Origin: Notamacropus eugenii
Taxonomy: Eukaryota > Chordata > Mammalia > Diprotodontia > Macropodidae
Assembly (NCBI RefSeq): GCF_028372415.1
Contig: NW_027325131.1
Location: 558,001 to 622,000 of the forward strand
Direction of reading: 5' to 3'
DNA length: 64,000 nucleotides
The translations under genes were made by a program, and so were the position numbers. Below, piece after piece: positions 45,546-56,818 of this stretch (its first letter is position 1; each line of letters starts with the position of its first letter). The notes under the pieces are model-generated. The model had not been told where the DNA came from and did no database searches. It worked only from the letters and a program-made list of their open reading frames with translations.

Positions 45546-46067
45546 TGCATAAAGAGGTACAGTCAAAACTGAGCTCTTTTGGGCGTTAAACTCCATAGTT
45601 TATATAACATTTCAACAAGGGCTGATGTCACTTTCTCATTTCACACCCTCTGAACAGGGAAAGTATCAGTATATTAGACTACTCTCAGCTATCCCAGACC
45701 AATCCCAGTCTTGGGGTATCTAAATAACAGAATCCATTTCCACCCAAGTTTGAACACAACATAACTGGCTTCCCTACTTGAGAATAAATTCCTTGCCAAC
45801 TTGGATGGGGGCTGACCAGAATAAGGAGAGTCAATGCAATGTCATTATCACTAATGTCCCTCTGAAAAACAACAACAGCAATAACAACAAATTAAACTTA
45901 AACGCAGCACTTTGGAAAGAAGAGGAGAGCTGTGAATCTTTCAGATATTGCTAACTAATCATATCTTTCAAAACTTCTAAGTTACCTTACTTCATATTAT
46001 TTTTATTTGACTCCATTGATATCCTAGACATTCTACTTATCAAATTTTTATTTATTTTCTGTAGCTC

Positions 46068-46165
46068 TATAATATGTATGTATATGTATACATATATGTG
46101 TATATATGTTTATGTATATATGTATGTGTATATGTGTGTACACATATATGTATGTATATATTTGG
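46068..46165. repeat. TATG/TGTATA microsatellite inside old L1
   Basis: Imperfect ATGTATATGTATACATAT-type units grown from within the host L1 sequence, with no other element at its edges. Confidence 0.85.
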
Positions 46166-46384
46166 AATTTGGTTAGTATGGGTCTAAGTACGTTAATTTA
46201 GGTGGAATAATCATTTTTATCATATTGAACAGCCTATCCATGAGTGGCATACGTTTTTTCCAAATTGTTATGATCTGACTTTATTTCTGTGAAAAACGAT
46301 TCGAAATTTTGTTCATGTGGTTCCTGGGTTTGTTTTGGCAAGAAGACTCCCAACTGTTTTATGGTATTTATGGTTACCTGTTCT

Positions 46385-46540
46385 GTGTCTTTTCACTGGA
46401 CCCAGATGGTTCTGCAGGGGAGAGTGAGGCTCCTGACTTTGCACAGCCCTGCCTCACTTAAATCCAATTCACTTGGAAATTAGAACATCACGTTCTTGTT
46501 GTCATTGGTCCTCTGAGAAAGAAAGAAATGCACCAACAGC
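46385..46540 (+). mobile_element. RTE-mobilised marsupial SINE inside old L1
   Basis: The blocks CACTGGACCCAGATGGTTCT, GGGGAGAGTGAGGCTCCTGA, CTTTGCACAGCCCTGCCTCA, CTTAAATCCAATTCACTTGG, then TTGTTGTCATTGGTCCTCTG and AGAAAGAAAGAAATG match a common marsupial SINE whose tail is shared with RTE elements (GTCCTCTTCGAGAATGAAGG). Compare the RTE tail at 16430-16465. It interrupts old L1 ORF2, which resumes as TATTTTAAATAGAATTTCTC at 46541. Confidence 0.7.
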
Positions 46541-47868
46541 TATTTTAAATAGAATTTCTCTTTCAATATCTTAGTGCTGGACTTTCTTGGTAATATATAG
46601 AATTGCTGGTGATTTATGTAGTATTTTTATATCCTGTAATAGCTGACCTTGTTAGTTATCTCAACTAGTTTATAGGATATTCTCTGGGATTCCCTAAGTA
46701 TAGTATCATATCATCTATAAAGAATGCTATTTTTGTGGGCAGAGCCAAAATGGTGGCATAAAAGGATGGACCTGCTTTGGCTGTCACCCCATAACCCATA
46801 AAATTTCTGTAACAAATTCCTTTAAACAAATTCTAGAGCAGCATAAGCCACAAAATGACAGATTGAAACAGATTTCCAGCCCAACACAGCCTGGAAGGCC
46901 AACAGGAAGGATCTATCTCATCTTGCTCGGAGCAGAGCACAGCACAGCCCAGGCCATGTGGCAAGGACAAGACTGTAGCAGGCTTTAGGGCATGGATTCA
47001 TGGGTAGCAGCTGTGGTTCCCAGATTCCTCAAACCAAAAACGCCAAAGACAGCTTCAAAGGTCAATAAGAAAACTCTTTCACTTGGGTGAGAGGGAACTG
47101 TGATCTGGTCTCAGCCCCAGCTCCAGAACAGCAGCAGCCATTGTGACTGCAGCAGTAGTATCCACTTTTGGAGCCCTCTGCCTGAACAACCTGAGGTAAT
47201 TGAGTGGCTGATGTGGATCTCAGCCCTGAGTGGCAGTCCTGGGGTGAGGAGGAAAACTGCCGCTGGCATGGTGGAGCTGGTGGTGGCTATGGAGAGGGAA
47301 ACCTACAGGCATTTCCAGTGCAGAAATGAGTGCTTGTGGTTACTCCAAGACCAGAGTGCATGCCAGGAGAGGAGTAAACTCCTTTCCCTTGATTGTGCCA
47401 TCTTGGAGGAATTGAGAACTTACAGTTCCCTAGAGATAGTTCAGAGATCAACGGTACAAAACCTCTGAAGACTATGGTAATATATCCTCCACTTGACAAA
47501 GGACTCAATAGTCAAGTAACTGGATGGGTAAATGTCCCAGAAAGGGAAAAAAATAAGACTACAGAAGGTTACTTTCTTGATGAAAAGAAAGTTCTCCCAT
47601 CTTTTTGGATGAGGAAGAACAAAGTATACAATTAGAGGAAGACATCAAAGTCAAGGCTTCTACATCCAAAATTTCAAAACAATATGCAATTGTTGTAGGC
47701 CATGGAAGAGCTAAAAAAAGATCTTGAAAATCAAGTAAGAGAGGTGGAGGAAAAATTGGGAAGAGAAATGAGAGTGATGACATAAAGTCATGAAAAGTGA
47801 GTCAATAGCTGGCTAAAGGAGACCCAATGAAATGCTGAAGAGAATAGCACCTTTAAAAATAGACTCAC

Positions 47869-48882
47869 TATTGCTATGAGGAATGAAGAACAGGAAGACT
47901 TCAGGGAAGTCTGGATAAGCATATATGAATTGATGCTGAGTGAAAGGAGCAAAACCAGGAGAACTTTGTACACAGCAACAACCACAATGTGTGAGAAGTA
48001 CTTCACTGAAATGCATAGACTTAAAAAATTTCCAATGGGTGGTTCAGGGAGCCAAGATAGCAGAGTGATAGGTAATTGCTATCTCCCTCCCCTTATTGAT
48101 CTTGACGAATACAGAGAATATCTCCCCAGGAAAAACCCTGGAAAAATGGGAGCAGTAAAAGAGGTAAACAGACTCTTAACCCGTGAGGCTAGAAAGATCA
48201 CTAAAGAGGGTTCTTCTTGTTGTAGCCACAGGTGACCAATGCAGGATCAGAGCTGTCCCAAACAACCACACCTCAACAAACTGGGAGAAGATCCTGAACC
48301 CTCAGGGGTGTGAAGCCAGCAACTGCAAACACCAGGACGTCAGGCATGCCTCAGTACCCCAGTGGAATTGGGAAGAAACTAGGACAGATAGCTGAGCATG
48401 CCTAGGCTCTAGCTCGGCAAAGGAGCCTCAGTTGTCCAGACCACATCCCCCTCACACATAACGAGATAACTAGTTAAGTGTGATTGTATACGAAATAGCC
48501 AACAGCTAGTGTATCTAGTTAGTGATTGTAGAACACTGAAAACAAATAAAATTTAAAAAAAATTTCCAATGGACTCTCGTGGCAAAACACCTTCCACATC
48601 CAGAGAAAGATTTATGAAATTGGATCACAGACAGAAACAGACCATTTTCTCTTGTATTATGTTATAATTTGTCTTGTTTTATGGTTTCCCCATTCATTTT
48701 AATTCTTCTATGCAACATGCATTTAATAGGAATGCTGCTGTTGAACCTATAGAAGATTGTATGCCGTCTCAGAGAGGGAGTGGGGACAGAGAGAGGAATA
48801 AGGGGAAGGGAGTGGGAAAAAAAATTAAGGTATATCGAAGTGATTGTTGAGGAATGAAAACGAATAAAATAATTCAATTTAA
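47869..48882 (+). mobile_element. 5'-truncated L1 3' end nested in HAL1-like element
   Basis: The fragment starts in the last codons of ORF2 (MRNEEQEDFREVWISIYELM, then LSERSKTRRTLYTATTTMCE) and runs through the 3' UTR to ATTCAATTTAAAAAAA at 48882. Flanks AAAAATAGACTCAC (47855-47868) and AAAAATACAGACTAAC (48883-48898) are near-identical and both lie in HAL1 ORF1, so they are target-site duplications. Its 3' UTR is itself interrupted at 48039-48556. Confidence 0.88.
48039..48556 (+). mobile_element. Miniature L1 derivative: 5' UTR fused to 3' tail
   Basis: This ~520-base element has only two parts. First is an L1 5' UTR (GGGAGCCAAGATAGCAGAGT onward, matching the UTR of the L1 ending at 31577) of about 480 bases. 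Then comes the last ~40 bases of an L1 3' UTR (GTGATTGTAGAACACTGAAA, ACAAATAAAATTT) and an A-run. Target-site duplications AAAAAATTTCCAATGG lie at 48023-48038 and 48557-48572. The site TT/AAAAAA fits L1 endonuclease. It lacks ORF1 and ORF2, so it moved as a SINE-like passenger of L1. Confidence 0.85.
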
Positions 48883-49784
48883 AAAAATACAGACTAACCT
48901 AAATGGCAAAAGAGGTCCAAAAAGCCAATGAGAAGAAGAATGCTTTAAAAAGCAGAATTGGCCAAATGGAAAAGGAGGTTCAAACGCTCACTGAAGAAAA
49001 CTGTTTTTAAAAAATTAGAATGGAGCAGATGGAAGCTTTATGAGAAACCAATACATTATAAAACAAAACCAAAAAAATGAAAACATAGAAGACATTGTGA
49101 AATATCTCACTGGAAAGACACTGGCCTGGATAATAGATTCGGGAGATAAAACTTTAAAATTATTGGTCTAACTGAAAACCATGATTAAAAAAAGAGACTA
49201 GACATCATCTTCCAAAAAACTATCAAGGAAAATTGCCACGATATTCTAGAACCAGAGGGTAAAATAGAAATAGAAATAATTCAACGATCACCTCCTGAAA
49301 GTGATCCCCAAAGGAAAAGACCTAGGAATATTTTAGCCTGATTTTAGAGTTCCCAGGTGATGGAGAAAATATTACAAGCAGCCAGAAAGAACCAATTCAA
49401 GTATTGTGGAAATATAATCAGGATAACAGAGGATTTATCAGATTCTACACTAAGGGATTGAAGGGCTTTGAAATATGATATTCCAGAGGTCAAAGCAGAT
49501 AGGATTGCAACCAAGAATCACCTATTCAGCCAACTTGAGCATAATACTATAGGGGAAAAATGGAATTTCAATGAAATAGAGGACTTCCAAGCATTCTTGT
49601 TGAAAAGACCAGAACTGAGTAGAAAAATTGACTTTCAAATACAAGAATCAAAAGAAACATGAACAGGTAAACAGGAAAGAGACGCCTTAAGGAACTTATT
49701 AAATTTGAACTGTTTACATTCCTATTTGAAAAGATGTTATATGTAACTCATGAGACCTTGTTCAGTGTTAAGGTAGTTAGAAGG

Positions 49785-50065
49785 AATATATATATGTAAG
49801 TGCGTATGGGTATGATTGCACACATATTATATATGTGACATTTTGCATATGTACATGGGTTTATGTGTGTATTTTATGTATATATTTATATGTATATGTG
49901 TGTATACACACATGTACACACATGCACATATATACACATATGCATGCATGTACATATGTGTATATACATGCATGTCTATATGTGCATATAAAAGTTCATG
50001 TATATATATATATACACATATATGGATATGTGTCCGTGTATACACACACACACACACATACATAT
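49785..50065. repeat. Long compound TG/CA/TATA microsatellite in HAL1-like 3' region
   Basis: About 280 bases of imperfect TATATG, TGTA, CACATA and CA units. The same place in the other two HAL1-like copies has short CA runs (10784-10800 and 13374-13400), so it grew from a CA seed built into the element. Open frames across it in three registers are artefacts. Confidence 0.9.
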
Positions 50066-51180
50066 ACAGAGGGCACAAGGTGAGCTGAATATGAAGGGAG
50101 AATACCTAAAGGACAAATTTTACTGTTGATCGAATGTACTAGGAGTAAGAGAAAGGGAGAGGTAGAATGTAGGAAATCATCTCACATACAAAAGGGAAGG
50201 AAGAATTTTTTCAATGGAGGGGAAAAGGGGGGAGATGAAAGGGAATAACTGAGCTTTACTCTCATGGGATTTGGCTCAAGGAAGAATAACACACACTCAC
50301 TTGGATCTGGAAATCTATTTTACCCTGCAGGAAAGCAAGGGAGAAGGGAATAGGAGAGGGAAGATAATAGAAGGGACAGCAAATTGGGCAAAGGGATAAT
50401 AAGAAGCAAACACTATTGTGGGAGGACAGGTCAAGGGAGAGAATGGAATAAATGGAGAGTAGGACAGGACAGAGGGAAATGTGGTTAGTCTTTTACAACA
50501 GAACTATTGTGGAAGTGCTTTGCATTGTTACACATGTATCACCTATATTGAATTGATTGTTTTTTCAATGATGGTTGGTGGGGAGGGAGGGAGAGAATAT
50601 GGAACTCAAAACTTTAAGAATGAATGTTAAAAATTTGTTTTAGCATGTAACTTGAAATTAAGCTATACAGGCAATGGAGTATAGAAATCTATTTTGCCCT
50701 ACAGGAAAATAGAGGAGAAGTGGAATGGAAGAAGGGTGGGTAATAGAGGATAGACTAGAGGAAGGGGTGAATGGTATGTATGTTTTCTTGGGGTGGGGTG
50801 GGGAGAAAATTTTGAATTCAAATTCTTGTGGAAGTGAATATTGAGAATTGAAAAATAAATAAATTCTAAAAAAAGAAAAATAGAGTGTTATTTGTTTTAT
50901 TCATTGCCTATTAAAATACCTTCAATTTTTTTCTTGTTTTATTGCTTTAGCTAGCACTTCTAGAGCAATACTGAATAATATCTGTGATAATGGGTAGCCT
51001 TACTTCTCCTCTGATCTTATTGGGAATTTCTAGCTTATCCCCATTATAGATGCTTGTGGATAGCTTTAAGTAGATACTCTTTATCATTTTAAGGAAAACT
51101 TTGCTTTCTAGAGTTTTAATAGGAATTGAGTGTTGTATTTTGTCAAAAAGCTTTTTTCTACATTTATTGAGATAATCACA

Positions 51181-51295
<115 letters not shown>

Positions 51296-51770
51296 TTATT
51301 ACTGGTATTGTCAATTATGTTGTTTTCTTTCCTAATATTGAACCATCTCTATATTTCTTTTATAAATCCCACCTAGTTATACTGTAGGATTTTTGTGATA
51401 TATATTTTGCAATCTCCTTGCCAGTATTTTATCTAAATTTTTGAATCAATATTCATTAAGGAAATTGTTCTGTAATTTTCTTCATCTTTTTTTTGCTCTT
51501 CCTGGTTAAAGTATTACTATCATACTTGTGTCATAAAAAGAATTTGGTAGGACTCTGCCTATTTTCACCAATAGTTTATATTATAATGTAATTAATTGTT
51601 TTTTAAATGTTTGATAGAATTATCTTGTGAATACATCTAGTCTTGGAAATATTTTCTTAGGGAACTCATTTATGACTTCTTCATTTTTTTTTCGAAGATA
51701 TGGTTATTTAAGTATTCTATTTGTTCTTCTGTTAATTTGGGTAATTTATTCACTACAATTGCTGGTACTC

Positions 51771-52515
51771 CCTCTGTCTGAGAAGTGAGACCAAGTTCGT
51801 TTTTGCCCCATGAATGACCACAAGCACTCCTCCTCACCCTGAAACTGTGACCCAGGTCTCTTGTCTCCATTAGCTGCAAACGCTAATACCCCTTTTACCT
51901 TTGGAGCTATGTCCTAGAATTGTATATGGGTGGTGCAACAGAGTCCTGAACCCAGTGTCAGCAAAGGGTCCTCTTCTACCCAGTTGTTTCACCTACCACT
52001 GTCCCTAGGTCGAGAGCTTGCTTCTGACAAGCTCCTACCTCCACGGGCCACTACTGGTGCCAAGATATGACCTTTGATACCCACTCTGAGTGGGTCTCCA
52101 AGCTAAACACCTCCACCTTAAGAGATCTTTCCTGCATACCTCCTAAGTTGTGTTGAACTGGAAACCATTTCACCTAACCTTTTATCAGTTCTGCAGCTCC
52201 AAAATCGTACTTGAGATATTATTTTATAGTTGTCTCCTGATGACTTTGAAATGGATATTGGTGGACAGAGTCAAAGAGTATTCCCAAATGACCTTACCAT
52301 AGTTTGGGAGCACTTTCCCCTTATGTTGACTTTCCAAGCAGAAGGTTCTAGGAAGGGTGGACTAGTCCCTGAGGTTGTGTTCTGCTTGGTATCATATCAT
52401 TTTCTGCCTTGAGAGCCATCTCACTTTCTCCATCTAAGAGCATTGAGCTGAGACCAAAAAGGATCAGAGGTGGAGTGCCCTGACCGAATGAATCAAGAAC
52501 AAATCTATCTTCCCT
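51771..52515 (-). other. Probable old L1 5' UTR joined to mid-ORF2
   Basis: L1 ORF2 similarity ends near 51770. The next ~740 bases have the richer base composition of L1 5' UTRs and a weak match to the UTR at 61030-61180 (GAAACTGTGACCCAGGTCTC against GAACTGTGAACAGGGTCCC). I infer it is the host element's 5' UTR, with ORF1 and the endonuclease missing. This is weaker than the other UTR calls. Confidence 0.4.
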
Positions 52516-53640
52516 TTCTTCAAATCCCATGTCTTAGAGATGTCTAAATTTCATTTTGGAATATTGATAGTTAACTTATTTATGTTGTGTCATGTTTTTC
52601 TCATTTGATTTTCTCAACCCATGAATAATGCAACATGTGAAAACATTAAAAAGGAACACTGTTCATTGCTAACCATTTTATTTTTATATGTGTATTTGGG
52701 ATAAATCTGCAGTTCACGAAAAGTCTGGAATTGTAACAGTCTACCCTATTTTCACCAACTCTTTTTACAGTTATTGATTATCTGTGCATGTTGCTAATAT
52801 TACTGCAAATGTAGATTAGTAGGACTATCCATATCATCTATTGCATAGTTCTAACAGATATAAATAAGTAACAAGCCAAATCCTTTCATTGCTAAGTATC
52901 AAGAAACGTAGTCTATGATTCTGTGAAACATTGCTTGTGTCAAGCTTATCCCTAGAAGGTTCTTCAGGATCTTTTCTACTTAACTAATGGAATATAATTA
53001 CTCAAGTACAGTGACTTATTTTTTTCTTTTCATTGTAATTGCTTAGTACACTACTTCATATATTATAGCTGCTTAAAAATACTTGTTGATTTTAATGTTA
53101 ATAAGGAAGAAATCGTTGTTTTACTTTTAAACAAGGGAAGATAATTTAAATAACCATTGTTCATTTGCCCTAAGTCCATAACCACAATTTAATTTTCCAA
53201 CACTCCTGTGAGGTAGGTTTTAGGGGCCTTGCTATCACTATTTTACAAATTAAGAAACTATGGCTCTTAAACTTTAAGAAAAATGCTCATTTTAATACAG
53301 ATTTTAAGTATCAGAGAGTATTTATAACTAAATGATGAGACTATAGAATCTTATCCCATGATTCCTGACTTGCCAGTTAGATGCACTTCGTATTACAAAA
53401 TGAGTCCTTTATAGGTAGTTCTTGTAAGTGGGAAATATTCCCCAACCAGAATATCCCTTACTGTATGACTCTATCAGTTTACACAGAACAACTACACCGT
53501 TCCTCGTCAAAGGGGATGACGAACTTGAGTAATATAAAAGAAATTTCTTTCTTTTTAAATCACAACTTCCTATTATTGCATCACTTTGAAATGTTCAGCA
53601 TCATTATTTATCTCTGGGGATTTTATTAGCTCCAGTAAAG
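52516..53640. other. Intergenic with old repeat scraps
   Basis: An L2-type tail is visible at 53020-53110 (TTGCTTAGTACACTACTTCA, AGCTGCTTAAAAATACTTGT). A minus-strand MIR is visible at 53180-53290 (CACTCCTGTGAGGTAGGTTT, CTATTTTACAAATTAAGAAA). No gene is recognised. Confidence 0.55.
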
Positions 53641-54439
53641 TCAAGATAATGAGTTTCAGTAAACTTTGTTCTGGGAGTACAAGGAAATTATACTCTGAAA
53701 AGTGGACCCACAGGATTTGGAGATTCTAGACTATATGGCCCAAAGCTTAACAGAAACTCACTAGGGTTCAGGCCTCAAAGACCCAAAACAAAGATGTAAG
53801 ATAGAGACAACTGGCCCCAGACTTTGCTTCCAGACGTAAGAATTTTGAGAATCACTTATCCCTCCAGCAGGTAAGGAGATGGTCTTTCATCTCCTTTTTG
53901 ATGGGTCAGTGAAAAATGTTACTTTTCTTATTTCAAACATCCAGGAACTTCATCCATTTACCTATCTATTCATCCACTCCAAAACATGCATTAATTGAAT
54001 TTTATTCATATGCAAGATGTTATATTAGGTATGTGGATACAATCATTAAAAATTATGGAGACCCTTCTAGGAGAGAAATACAGTTTAGATTGTTGGGGAT
54101 ACCCAAGAAAAATGTTGTAGCATATTGCAGACTAAGATAGAGTCAGCAGAATAATCTGCATAAAATGTTCCAACGAAACCTAAAGATACAGAAAACACTC
54201 ATCAATGGATGTGAAGTAGAAATTACAGTGAAGATTTTAAAAAAAAAGGTTGCATACCATATTGCACTAGAGTATGTATATTTCTTCAAGGCTACATAAA
54301 ACATGGGTTTTATCTTTAATCCAGTGAAATATTTTTTTCCAAGTCTAGTCAAAGCTCTATATGAATATGGGCCTTCAGGACAAGTTAACACCTGGTTAGG
54401 GAAGAGCATTATTAAAAAAAATTTTTAAATTGTGTTTTA
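53641..54439. other. Intergenic, nothing firm
   Basis: No gene is recognised. AGATGTTATATTAGGTATGT and ATACAATCATTAAAAATTAT at 54015-54055 may be the start of the old repeat that continues at 54440. Confidence 0.4.
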
Positions 54440-54830
54440 AGTAGTGACATGAAGAAAGGTTAAAAAGGTATATTGGGACCTTGTTATGGAGGACCATGAA
54501 TGCTAGGTTAATACATTATATTTCATTTTATAGATAATAGGGAACCACTGAAGGTTTTTTATTTCTGTTTATGTTTGTAAGAGTTTTTGTTTGTTTGATA
54601 TTTTGGTTTGTTTTTAATCAGGGCGGTGAATCCACTAAGATTATTTCGGAAGCTGGACAAAATAAAGATTGAAAGGGTAAGAAAATGGAGGGAGGAAGAT
54701 CAGCTTGGAAGATTTGGAAATATTTGATGTGAGAGTGGTGAGTATCCAAACAGGAATGGTGACTAGATGAGAAGAGAGGAGATATGACAGACAAGGTGGA
54801 AGTATAAATAACAGGATGTGAAAAGTGTTT
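54440..54830 (+). repeat. Ancient interspersed repeat, family not named
   Basis: CTTGTTATGGAGGACCATGA, TAGATAATAGGGAACCACTG, AATCAGGGCGGTGAATCC, then AGAAAATGGAGGGAGGAAGA match a common old mammalian repeat (GGCAATAGGGAGCCACTGAA, AGCAGGGGAGTGACATG). It is probably the same family as 22440-22860. Confidence 0.5.
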
Positions 54831-56214
54831 CATTGAAAGAGGTGAAAGAAATAGTAAAGCAGAAAAGAAGCAAAAAACATAGATTTCAAGTCTGGGTGAT
54901 TAGAAGAGAGGGACTGACATCTATAGAAATATGCATGTGGGAATGTGTTTGATTACCAGTCATAAAAACACAATTAGCCATGTACTAATTGATCCTGGAA
55001 CTAATACTTTCTGGTTTCCTAACTTTGATGAAATGCAATTAGTCATGATTTATGACCGACCTATTTAATTAGGAGTTTTGAATTCATTTGAGCTGCTCGG
55101 CATAAAGGTCATCAAAAATTAATAAATTAATACAACAAATAACCAAAGTCTAGAAACTAATGCTCACACCTATTCCTACCCTTCAGAAATTGGTAAGTTT
55201 ATGAAACTAAAATAAGTTCTATTTACTATCTTTATATGACTAGATCAACACTTGTGATTTTCATGCAGAGGGTCAACCTCCTTATATTACCTTACGAAGT
55301 GTGGGGTAGGAATTTAAGGGAAAGAGTAATGGAGTTGTGCTCTACCTCCTTTACCCTGTCAAATGAAAAAAACAAAATTCTTGTGGTCAATGGCATGAAT
55401 CTAGAAGACAACTTGCAGGGATCAGAGACGTTATTATGTTATGAACAAAAGTTGACTTTTGAATAGCTTCAAATTTAAGATCTATTATGAACTGTTTAAT
55501 ATCCATCTCTAAGTAAATGTGTTCAAAAATCAGAGTTTTTATTTGGTACTTCTACATTAGGAGACATAAAAATATCACCTTATATACTGTTTTGAAAAAG
55601 AATAGAAAGACTTCTTTGATTTTTTTATTTCAATGAATATCAAAAATCAAAATCGTTAATACACCTTAGCAAAATAACTGATAAATTTTTCTCAAGCTCT
55701 TCTTCTGAAAGAGAAAAGTGGTTTAGTTAGAAATACAATTATTTGAATGTAGTATTGGTTGTATGATAAAACACAAAGTTAGCAGCAACTCAGAAGGTCT
55801 TCAGAGGATTTTTTTAAAATAGTCCTGGAATGAAAGAAGAGAAAGGGATAGATGCATATTTTTCCTTCCAACACAAATGAATACATGGCCAAACAGACAT
55901 GATAAAATATACTTATGGGAGAGGAAACTCCATAAAAACTATCCTATTATTTTGAATTCTTTTGGATAACTGAGAAAACGATGCAGCAAGCAAAGGTTAT
56001 CTCATTGTTTTCATGATAACTAAGCATTGTGCCAGAAAGCTGTGAGCCAGATGCTGTGCACTTGTTGTCTATAGCAACACCAATACAAAAGCGAGTAATT
56101 CAAAAGCAAGGTATTAATTGATTAGATCACAGAATCTGAGTTGAAAAAGATCTTCAAAAACACTAGTTCAGGTAGGATGAGTTATAACCAGAGATGTCTC
56201 TGACTCTTTATTTT
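54831..56214. other. Intergenic, no gene recognised
   Basis: The only hint is AGATCACAGAATCTGAGTTG near 56124, similar to an old SINE-type segment (ATAGAATCTGAGAGTTGGAA). Nothing else is supported. Confidence 0.45.
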
Positions 56215-56818
56215 TAAAGTCATATCTAATATTTTATTTTTCCCAATTGTGTGCAAAAACATCTCTCATTCTTTTTTTCAAACTTTGACTTCCAGATTTT
56301 CTTCTTTCCTTCTCTCTGTGTCCCATTGAGAAAACAAGCAATTTGACATAGATTACACATGTGTAGTCATGCAAAACACATTTCTGTGCAAGTCAGTCTG
56401 CGAAAGCAAACACAGACAAAGAAACAAGAAAAAAAGAAAGGAAAGAAGAAAAGCATATTTGATCTGATTTTAGGCTCTACCAGTTCTTTCTCTGGAGGCA
56501 GATAACACCTTCAGCATAAGCCCATCAAAATTGTCTTAGATCGTTGTATTGCTAAGAATCGTTAAGTTATTCATAGTACATTATTATTCATATTGCTGTT
56601 ACTGTATACAATGTTCTTTTCCTTCGACTCATGTCATTTTGCATCAATTCGTATAAATTCATGTTTTTCTGGGACCATCGTGTCCACCATTTTTTAAAGC
56701 AAAATAATATTCCATTACAATCATATGAATTTAGGATGATTAACATCTCCTGAATTTCCAATTCTTTACCACCACTAGAAAATAAATCTCCTATGAATAT
56801 TTTATGTGTGTAGGTCCA

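Larger units (their letters stand above)
47532..49662 (+). pseudogene. HAL1-like ORF1, broken and interrupted by a nested L1
   Basis: The start ATG at 47532 aligns with 12149. As in the first HAL1-like copy, an A7 run shifts the frame, which then reads NKTTEGYFLDEKK. The coiled coil follows until 47868, where a 1-kb L1 fragment intervenes. It resumes at 48883 with GCCAATGAGAAGAAGAATGC and TTAGAATGGAGCAGATGGA-type coiled-coil code. The last 64 codons (49468-49662) are open and end SRKIDFQIQESKET. There are several stops, so it is not functional. Confidence 0.75.
46736..50881 (+). mobile_element. HAL1-like (ORF1-only) element, third copy, with nested insertions
   Basis: The 5' end reads TGGGCAGAGCCAAAATGGTG, followed by a HAL1-type 5' UTR, ORF1 in two pieces (47532-47868 and 48883-49662), a microsatellite, a purine-rich 3' region, and a tail ending near 50881 in AATAAATAAATTC and A-rich sequence. 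Net of the nested L1 it is about 3.1 kb. Imperfect target-site duplications flank it: AGAATGCTATTTTTG at 46721-46735 and AGAGTGTTATTTG at 50882-50894, both from the old L1. It encodes no ORF2. Confidence 0.85.

Noticed and set aside
47100-47468. 122-codon plus-strand frame
   Set aside because: Lies in the HAL1-like 5' UTR ahead of the ORF1 start at 47532 and is not conserved at 9100-9560 or 11700-12100.
49816-50088. Tyr/Ile/Cys/His-rich frames, apparently 80-90 codons
   Set aside because: Translations of a TATG/CA microsatellite.
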